From contig PJRA01000011.1 of assembly GCA_016987375.1 (NCBI GenBank), positions 512,485 to 565,031 of the forward strand: a stretch of DNA of 52,547 nt, written 5' to 3'. The stretch is from Brachionus koreanus. Taxonomy: Eukaryota; Rotifera; Eurotatoria; Ploima; Brachionidae. Position numbers and translations under genes: made by a program. The notes under the pieces were generated by a model. That model was not told where the DNA came from, did no database searches, and was given only the letters and a program-made list of their open reading frames with translations. Shown piece by piece: positions 46,229-52,547 of the stretch. Every line of letters starts with the position of its first letter. Position 1 is the first letter of the stretch.

Positions 46229-46443
46229 CACTAGAACGCCCGTGGAGTTTTTTAGACCCCTTTTTAAAAAATTGAAACTTGATTTTTACCACATATAAAT
46301 AAAATTTTAAAAAACGGTTTTTATTATCTAAAATTTTTGATTGTAATTTTTTAGAAAATGAATAAATTTTCAAAGAAAATGTTTAATTTATCTTGATAAC
46401 TTTATTTGAAATTTTAATGAGAAATCAGCCGGTCTTTCTAGGG
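46229..46443. mobile_element. piggyBac-like MITE (CACTAGAA family, copy 2)
   Basis: 215 bp between TTAA sites. The right end read inward is TTAA-CCCTAGAAAGACCGG, which carries the CCCTAGAAAGA core of classic piggyBac terminal repeats. The left end CACTAGAACGCCCG is its diverged partner. Similar to copy 1 at 15348-15563 throughout. No coding capacity. Confidence 0.88.
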
Positions 46444-46650
46444 TTAATTGTATTAGTAGCCGCATTTTAAGCTGTGGCAATCGCAGATCCCGACTATAAA
46501 CACTTACAGCCTATGGTTATTTCAAATAGTTTCTATTTGACTGTTGGCCACAAGTCAGATAGTTTTTATTAAATTTAGCTTAAAAAAATACTAAATATGC
46601 TTGTAATACAATCAGTAGCTTAAATTTATTAAGAAAATTTTATTTTTAAA

Positions 46651-46706
46651 TTAAATACACAATCATCTTAGGTTTTTATGATAGCCTAAGATGATTGTGT
46701 ATTTAA
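46651..46706. repeat. Perfect 22-bp hairpin with TTAA ends
   Basis: The arms 46651-46672 and 46685-46706 are exact inverse complements around a 12-base loop; each arm begins or ends with TTAA. Perfect pairing in decaying intergenic DNA suggests a recent origin or function: structured RNA precursor, regulatory palindrome or tiny transposon remnant. Confidence 0.7.
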
Positions 46707-46911
46707 GTTGGCATGCCACCACACGGTCCTAATTAAGTTTAGTTAGCCGCTGTCCAACACAATTAAATACCAAATCTCTTTTTTGATTTTGATCTAAGTC
46801 AAAATTGTGTGTCAGTTTGAAATCAAAATTCTATAAAAAGTGAGATAACTTTATTACTGAATTACTTTATTGTCCTTACTTTTATTTGTTCAATATGAAA
46901 GGAACCATAAA

Positions 46912-47350
46912 ATACAGTATTTCACAAAAATTTAGACACACTATTTTTTTCATAATTTTATTTTGTATGTTAATTTGTTTTAAAAATTTATTTAATAAAA
47001 ATCGATTTTTAATAAAACTAGCTCTGCCCTTCAAATTGATATAAAATACATGATCATTCGATTTTAAAAGCGTTACCAATAAAGTTAGTTGTCAGTTAAT
47101 TGGTCTCTTAAAAGATAAGAGTAAAAGAAGTTGGCCTCTGATTTTAATTCTAAGTTTAAAAATGTTAAGGTTAGTGTAGAAACAGTAAGGCGATTGCTAA
47201 CCAGTAAAGGAAAAGGAACTTACACGGCTCTGAAAAAGCCATTGCTAACGGCATTAGATCTAATCAAAAGATTAAAATAGTGCTAAGAAAGATTGAATTG
47301 GACAATTGAACGCTGGTGAATGGTGATTTTTAGTGATGAATGTAATGTGA
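46912..47350 (+). pseudogene. Degraded Tc1-like transposon
   Basis: The left boundary looks like a Tc1 end (TACAGTATTTCACAAAAATT followed by TAGACACAC). About 190 bp on, the plus strand reads VSVETVRRLLTSKGKG and LKKPLLTALDLIKRLK, then stops, then LNWTIERW-stop-MVIFSDECNV. This is the Tc1 transposase region up to the first catalytic Asp (FSDE). Most of the gene and the right end are missing and stops are frequent. Confidence 0.75.
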
Positions 47351-47748
47351 GAAAAAAATTATAAATAATTTTTTGATAATTGTTGAGCTTAATGAAAAGC
47401 TATCTTATTTTATTAATAGTTTAGAACTTGGAAACCATGATTTTACATGATCATGAAAAATCACCTTGAATCATAGTATTTTAAAAGCTTATTTAAACTT
47501 AATGAAAAAATTAATTTTAATTAACAATGAATTTAGATTATCTATTAATTATAGATGCATTATTAAAGTTCTTTTTTTTTTAAGATTCTCACAATTCTCT
47601 CATGAGAAAATCATAATTTACAAAATAAATCATCCATTTTTAATTCTAATTTTCAATTTCAAAAAAATACTTTTTAATTTTTTTTTATTCATAAAATTTA
47701 CAAATATATTTAAGCAAAAAATATTTTTTAATTTAAAACCAGCCGATT
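47351..47748. other. AT-rich spacer, 3' flank of CRIPT
   Basis: An open frame on the plus strand here has the composition of A/T noise. The right part should be the 3' untranslated region of the minus-strand CRIPT gene. Confidence 0.4.
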
Positions 47749-48051
47749 CTAAACAGCTGACTGTCTATATCCTTTTGTGTCGAGAATTTTTACACCGCAC
47801 ATGGCGCAAATACCTTTTTTATAAGCACATTGTTGGCAATAGTATGAATTTGCCTGATGAACTATTTGCTTGCAAATTCTACATTTATCAAATTTGGTTG
47901 TATAAGGATTAAATCTAGATTTTTTTGAAGTCAATGCCTTATTCTCGTTTATAGCTCTACCACCGCTCTCAGTTGTGTTTCTGGCACCTTCTTTCCATGT
48001 GTCTGGCGTTATAACTTTGCCCAATTTTTTCGTACACTTTTCACAAACCAT
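47749..48051 (-). CDS. CRIPT: CRIPT, cysteine-rich PDZ-binding protein
   Basis: An intronless, complete 100-aa frame. It begins MVCEKCTKKLGKVITPDTWK and has the diagnostic GARNTTESGGR and NENKALTSKK blocks. Four CxxC pairs (Cys3/6, 57/60, 72/75, 82/85) are as in the human protein of 101 aa, so zinc binding is intact. CRIPT is known as a PSD-95 PDZ3 ligand that links it to microtubules, and more generally as a conserved eukaryotic protein tied to the minor spliceosome. The C-terminus QSAV keeps a class I PDZ ligand (S-x-V), like the human QTSV. Divergent from VPS37 with 361 bp between the starts. Confidence 0.97.
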   Translation of the reverse strand: MVCEKCTKKLGKVITPDTWKEGARNTTESGGRAINENKALTSKKSRFNPYTTKFDKCRICKQIVHQANSYYCQQCAYKKGICAMCGVKILDTKGYRQSAV

Positions 48052-48412
48052 TTTAAGAATATTTCAAAATAAATAACTTATTATAATCAAAGGAAAATCA
48101 AATCATTCTCTCATATAAATATCAAATTATGTCCCTAAAAAAACTTAATCGAAACCAACTTTACACACAAAATAAAGACAAAATAAAATTTTAAAACTTT
48201 AACTAAAAAAAATGTAACCCTTTTTATCTATTAACTAATTTGAGCTAGAAAAATTTTTGTTTAATTTTAGATTAATGTTTTAAATTATGCTTATAAGACT
48301 AAATAAAGAGCGTTTTATTCTAATTTATTCAGCTTGAAGCCAATTGACTTTGAAAATGAAATTATAAAATTTGAGAATATTATTTAAGGAAAATTTTGAA
48401 ATTTTGCTAATA
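48052..48412. promoter_or_regulatory. Shared intergenic region between divergent CRIPT and VPS37
   Basis: 361 bp between the two start codons must hold both promoters and 5' untranslated regions. I see no clear core elements in the AT-rich sequence. Confidence 0.5.
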
Positions 48413-48940
48413 ATGAATTTTGAAGAACAATTACTTCAAATATTGAATAGTTGTGACAAAGACCAGCTAAATAAATATCTAAACGACGATGAATCAGCTG
48501 ATTTGTTGGTCAAATCGATGGAACATTATCAAAAGCTGTTGAAAGACAAAGATGACTTACAAGCTAAGAATAGACAAATGGCCGAGTCAAATTTGAAATT
48601 AGAGCCTGTGTTAAATAACTTAAAGAGCCAGCTAAAAGAGAAGATTTCCGAATTTGAACAAGTCAGACAAGAATACTTGAGTGCCAAAGAGTTCTATGAA
48701 GCGCATTCTTTTGCCAACAGTGAATTTTCATTAAACTCGATCTACAATTCGCTAAGACAAAATGCTATCAAAGACGAAGAGAATTCAGATCAGAGTGCTG
48801 ATCAATTTTTTTGCTCGTATAATGTTCAACACACCGATGACGAGTTAAACAACTTTCAGCGTCAGTTTCTGGAAGACAGAACTCAAGTTCATTTAAAAAA
48901 AATCAAAGCCGACAAGCTAAAAGAACTTTTGCCAAATTAA
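48413..48940 (+). CDS. VPS37: VPS37, ESCRT-I subunit (Mod(r) domain)
   Basis: Start taken at the ATG MNFEEQLLQIL; the frame is open 14 codons upstream, but without another ATG. 175 aa. Mod(r) features run in order: LNDDESADLLVKSMEHYQKL, a long coiled coil with AESNLKLEPVLNNLKSQL (family form LAEFNL-x-x-EP-x-L), an E-x-x-SDQSADQFF segment, and the end NNFQRQFLEDRTQVHLKKIK-ADKLKEL. VPS37 stiffens the ESCRT-I stalk with TSG101, VPS28 and MVB12 in sorting ubiquitylated cargo to multivesicular bodies. There is no UEV domain (as in VPS37A) and no Pro-rich tail, so it is a minimal VPS37B/C/D-type protein. Confidence 0.93.
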   Translation: MNFEEQLLQILNSCDKDQLNKYLNDDESADLLVKSMEHYQKLLKDKDDLQAKNRQMAESNLKLEPVLNNLKSQLKEKISEFEQVRQEYLSAKEFYEAHSFANSEFSLNSIYNSLRQNAIKDEENSDQSADQFFCSYNVQHTDDELNNFQRQFLEDRTQVHLKKIKADKLKELLPN

Positions 48941-49539
48941 ACTTTAATTTATTTTAATTTTTTTTTCTAAATTAATTCATTTTATATTTTTTCTATAAAA
49001 TAAAAACAGTATAATTTCGTATTTAAGATATGATGTACAAAATGTGCCTTTATAAGCTCATTAAATTAAATAAAATTTAAAACTTTATCAAAATGTTAAT
49101 CAAAATTAGATAGAATTCTAATATATAAAAAAATGTGAGGTTTGTATTTATTTTATTTTAAGTTATAAAATCTAAGTTATAAATTTTATTATATTTATCA
49201 GTATTAAAAAGTATTTTCCCATTTTTTAAATGCATATCCAAATGTCTTATCTATAATAAACGAACCCTCGTAGAATAGCGACAAAGGTTACTCGTAAAGA
49301 AATGAAAATTCATCTTATTATATTTATTGTTTTTTTTTTATTATTAAGAATAAGAAAGAAAAACCATTAAAATGTTAAATCACGTAATAAGAATAATGAA
49401 TTAAATAATTAAGGTTTGAGATGATGCTGCTTCAGCTTGTGTTACTTGAATGGAAGTACATGATTGTACTTGAGACATAGCTTTGACAAGAATCTTTTTT
49501 TTGGCTAAACTATAGGTATTTCATTTTCACTATCATTTT
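48941..49539. other. AT-rich spacer after VPS37
   Basis: Contains an AATAAA-type signal near 48998 (ATAAAATAAAAAC) for VPS37; no other feature. Confidence 0.4.
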
Positions 49540-49745
49540 CTTTTTGTTGTCTGAAATTCTAAAGCTTTTTTGCTTTCAACGGTGTACCTTTGGGTCTTTT
49601 TTGATCTATCAGTTCAAATTTAGCTTCTATTGGGATTGTTACATGTTTGTTCATTACAACGATACCAACATGTTTCTTGAAAATTTTGGGAAAAGTACAT
49701 CTTGCTTGTTTCAAGGTTTTCATATCTATAGAAACAAATTTTCAA
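49540..49745 (-). pseudogene. MULE transposase C-terminal relic (SWIM finger region)
   Basis: Minus strand reads MKTLKQARCTFPKIFKKHVG, IVVMNKHVTIPIEAKFELID and QKRPKGTPLKAKKAL, then a stop. This resembles the end of invertebrate MULE transposases: a SWIM zinc finger (C-x-C-x-x-F...C-K-H-V-V-G-I), then a K-R-x-R-G-R-P-x-K-A-K-K-A-L tail. Only one of the finger cysteines and the HVG remain, so it is a decayed fragment. Confidence 0.5.
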
Positions 49746-49799
49746 AGATTACACCAAGAGTATTCGTTTATGCATACCATTTTGAAAAACTTTATTAAT

Positions 49800-50844
49800 A
49801 ATTGACCCTATTCTATCCTAGTGGATAATGGAGAGGGGCTCATCTACTTTTCTAGTACCTTTTTGAGCAAGAGCTCTGATCCGACACAGAGACTACTGCA
49901 TCAAGTTGATCATCTACACTGCAATTATTACCCAGTCGAAACCGGTCCCTCATTTTTTGATGAAAATTTAATTACTTTGAGATAATTTTAAAAGTTTTTA
50001 AGATGAGTTCAAAAACTTCTTATTTCTAGTTGTAATTAAATTTTTAGGTGTAATTCTAAAAAAATTAATTAGTTTTCAAAAAAATTAATTGACCTGGTAG
50101 GCTTGTTCATCATATTTATTTAAATTAGATTTTTTAAATTTTTAATGACCAAGTTTTAATGAATAGTATTTTTTTTTGGATGAATTTAATCCAGTGTTTT
50201 ATTTTCCTTTTAAACCTTACTTTGTAAATTGCTTTTTTAGAAGGCCCATAATTTTAAATCAATTTTAGGATGGCCAAAAAGTGAGGTTTTTGGTAAATTA
50301 TGAAAAAATATAAAATTTTTTCCAAAATTTTAAAAAAATTTTATTTTGAAAAATAAATTAAATGTTTACTGATTTACGTTAAATAAATCAAATTTTGATA
50401 AAATTTGGAAAAAATATTGAATTTAAAATATAAATAATCTAAATATTAAATGACAAAAACTAAATTTCACATTTTTTATAAAAGATATAAAAACAAAAAA
50501 GTTTTTTGGCCAAAAATTTACTTTTTCTTGAATTTTTTTATACAAAAACCTTTTTTTTCTGCATTTTTATGTTGATTAAAATATTTAAGATTTTCGCTGA
50601 TATTAAATCAAAAATATTTTAAATATAACTATCGTGTATTTATTTAATTTAGTTTAAAATAAATATGATAAAAAGTATAATATTTATTTTTAAAAGAATC
50701 ACATGATTTTCAAAAATCAAGCCACATTTCCTTTCTAAAATTGATTGCTTTTATGGAAAAAAAATTTTTTTAGCAATTTTTATTTACTTTTTAAATTATC
50801 TTTTATTATTTAAACATTAAAAAAAATTCTTGAAATTTTTAGAA
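49800..50844. other. Spacer upstream of RFT1
   Basis: Mostly AT-rich. A GC-richer block at 49810-49955 (GGAGAGGGGCTCATC, AGAGCTCTGATCCGACACAG, GTCGAAACCGGTCCC) is unexplained; no RNA gene fold was recognised. Confidence 0.4.
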
Positions 50845-52425
50845 ATGAGCGAGAAACTAGAATCTTTCTTGTTCAAATCAATATCTTACAATATGATATT
50901 GCAATTATCATTTCGTTTGCTAAGTTTTGTATTGAACGCAGTTCTCTATCGTAACGTTCATACAGACTTAATTGGTGCATGTAATTTTCGTTTGGCGCTA
51001 CTTTATACAACAGTTATGTTTTTGTCGAGAGAGCCTTTTCGGCGCGCCTTGCCATCTATGTCAGAAGTAAAACAATTTCAGACATTCATTAATTCCCTTT
51101 GGCTAGTTATTCCAAGTGGTCTAATAATCTCTCTTTTTTTCGGCATATTGTGGAATTTCTTCGAAAAGCCGAGTCAATTAACTGTACAAAATTATGACTA
51201 CTCGATTATTCTGCTATGCATTTCATGTTTAATCGAGCTTGTCGGAGAGCCGAGCTATGCTTTGAGTCAAATGTTTTATCTAGCAAAACTTCGAGTTATT
51301 ATAGAAGCATCATGTTTATTAATATTCAACTTAATTTTTATCTTCCTAGCCATCTATGTTCCACAATTGGGCGCTTTGTCTTACTCAATAGCACGTTTAA
51401 TTAACTCGATTCTGTTTGTAATATCCAATTTTTACTTTATTCTACAAAACAAGCCCAATTTAAGCTTAAAGTCTTTACTGCCTAATTTTCTACTTCAATT
51501 TGACAAAAAATATCTTCAATTGGTGAAAGCATATTACACTCAGTCTTTGTTTAAGCAAATTTTGACTGAAGGCGAAAGATATTTAATAACATTTTTCAAT
51601 CTATTGTCCTACAGTGAATCAGGTATATATGATATAGTAAATAATTTAGGATCGCTATTGGCAAGATTTGTTTTTTTGCCAATTGAAGATGCTTCCTATA
51701 TTTATTTCACTAATTCTTTGCAAAGAGGCATTAGATTCAAGCATCAGAATAATTTAAAACCAAAGTCTTATTTTGAATTTTTGTTAAAAAGTTTGAGCAC
51801 AATTGGCTTAGTAGTTATGATTTTTGGTCAATCGTATTCAAAATTATTGCTGCAAATTTATGGTGGAAGTAAACTTGGTGAAAATGATTTGTGCGTAAAT
51901 CTACTTCGTTTTCATTGTGTATACATTTATCTACTAGCCATAAATGGATTAACAGAGGGCTTTTTCAATGCAACTATGTCTGAGAGTGAAATTAATAAGC
52001 ACAATTACAGGCTTGTACTATTTTCAGTTTTGTTCCTGCTATTCAGTTTCATATCAGTAAATTTATTTTCAATTTATGGGTTCTTGGTAGCCAATTGTCT
52101 CAATATGACAGTCAGAATATGCTTCAGCTCCATTTATATTTCTGATTTTTTTAGAGGTTTTAAATTTAAAAATGAAAATTATTTCACGGACAAACTAGTC
52201 TATGATATTTATCGCGGTTTTTTTCCTAATTTAAAATTAGCATGTGTTTATCTTATTGGATTAGTTTTTGGCAAAATAAGTGAATACTATTTTATGCAAA
52301 ATTATTTTTTTCATTTCTTGATTGGAATATTGTTGTTTTTTTCTACTAGTGTCGCTATTTTTATTCAAGAAACGCAAGTAAAAGATTTTTTTATCGATTA
52401 CATTAAAAAAATTAAAAAAAAATAA
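50845..52425 (+). CDS. RFT1: RFT1, ER membrane protein of N-glycan precursor assembly
   Basis: Start placed at the ATG of MSEKLESFLF; the frame is open five codons further without an ATG and abuts a possible TTTTTAG acceptor. 526 aa, near the usual RFT1 length. It is hydrophobic throughout, with about 12-14 membrane segments. Family blocks seen are LQLSFRLLSFVLNAVLYRNV, FLSREPFRRALP, the IELVGEPSYALSQM motif, LTEGERYLITFFN and LPIEDASYIYF. RFT1 is needed for use of Man5GlcNAc2-PP-dolichol in the ER; whether it is itself the flippase is debated. The gene is intronless in the coding region. C-terminal Lys cluster (YIKKIKKK), suited to ER retention. Confidence 0.96.
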   Translation: MSEKLESFLFKSISYNMILQLSFRLLSFVLNAVLYRNVHTDLIGACNFRLALLYTTVMFLSREPFRRALPSMSEVKQFQTFINSLWLVIPSGLIISLFFGILWNFFEKPSQLTVQNYDYSIILLCISCLIELVGEPSYALSQMFYLAKLRVIIEASCLLIFNLIFIFLAIYVPQLGALSYSIARLINSILFVISNFYFILQNKPNLSLKSLLPNFLLQFDKKYLQLVKAYYTQSLFKQILTEGERYLITFFNLLSYSESGIYDIVNNLGSLLARFVFLPIEDASYIYFTNSLQRGIRFKHQNNLKPKSYFEFLLKSLSTIGLVVMIFGQSYSKLLLQIYGGSKLGENDLCVNLLRFHCVYIYLLAINGLTEGFFNATMSESEINKHNYRLVLFSVLFLLFSFISVNLFSIYGFLVANCLNMTVRICFSSIYISDFFRGFKFKNENYFTDKLVYDIYRGFFPNLKLACVYLIGLVFGKISEYYFMQNYFFHFLIGILLFFSTSVAIFIQETQVKDFFIDYIKKIKKK

Positions 52426-52547
52426 ATTTTCTAAAATTCAAATTTATAAATAAATCTATAAATTAAAAAAATTTTTATTGTTCATTTATTTTGTTTAATA
52501 ATTGCGCAGTTTACATTAATAAATTATCAACTTATTTTTTTATTTTA
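52426..52547 (+). other. 3' flank of RFT1
   Basis: AT-rich with ATAAATAAAT near 52446, a likely poly(A) signal. No other feature before the window ends. Confidence 0.45.

Noticed and set aside
47466..47912. Plus-strand 148-codon frame overlapping CRIPT
   Set aside because: A/T-noise composition outside CRIPT and antisense within it.
1..52547. Bacterial-type systems: CRISPR array, operons, Shine-Dalgarno sites
   Set aside because: No spaced direct repeats; gene structure is eukaryotic with GT-AG introns.

Overview
This is a very AT-rich nuclear DNA window from a metazoan. Evidence: spliced GT-AG genes with both tiny (49-58 bp) and multi-kb introns; animal-specific families (ADAR editing enzyme, KIF23/centralspindlin kinesin, SERTA-domain protein, CRIPT, BRD7/9); and degraded jockey/CR1-like LINEs, mariner/Tc1, MULE and piggyBac-type elements. 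Base composition, gene structure and the LINE style fit a monogonont rotifer such as Brachionus, but that is an inference I could not test. There is one assembly gap (11247-11362, all N).

Layout, left to right. 1-3.4 kb: a dead mariner, then the last exon of an unrecognised prion-like/helical protein (minus). 4.5 kb: a near-perfect palindromic MITE. 5.6-6.1 kb: a mitochondrial ribosomal protein of the S18 family. 6.8-8.6 kb: TTAA-type transposon ends and a broken mariner/Tc1. 9.7-10.9 kb: a SERTA-domain regulator (minus). 11-15.3 kb: mostly empty. 15.99-18.1 kb: BRD7/9 bromodomain subunit (6 exons, first exon not located). 18.2-18.9 kb: a small membrane protein with a possible degenerate GNAT domain. 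19.6-20.6 kb: LINE and FLYWCH-like relics. 21.0-26.1 kb: complete KIF23 in 5 exons. 28.3-29.1 kb: possible small genes, including a 51-residue Gly/Tyr/His peptide. 29.7-30.2 kb: a long-TIR element. 30.4-36.9 kb (minus): one large ankyrin-repeat gene assembled here from 10 phase-compatible exons. 38.6-39.5 kb: two TTAA MITEs, one nested in a dead LINE. 41.0-46.0 kb: complete ADAR in 3 exons. 46.2-47.4 kb: a piggyBac-like MITE, a perfect hairpin and a Tc1 relic. 47.7-48.9 kb: divergent CRIPT and VPS37. 49.5 kb: MULE SWIM-finger relic. 50.8-52.4 kb: RFT1.

The genes are ordinary housekeeping or regulatory genes without a shared pathway. The most interesting structure is the ADAR locus. Its 2.7-kb intron holds two long inverted-repeat elements that would fold into dsRNA in the pre-mRNA, the substrate class of the enzyme the gene encodes. 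The protein also has Met at the position of the base-flipping Glu of human ADAR2. The window contains at least three non-autonomous DNA-transposon groups: GGCAATG ends with 9-bp target duplications, CACTAGAA ends with TTAA, and CACTCAAA ends with TTAA.
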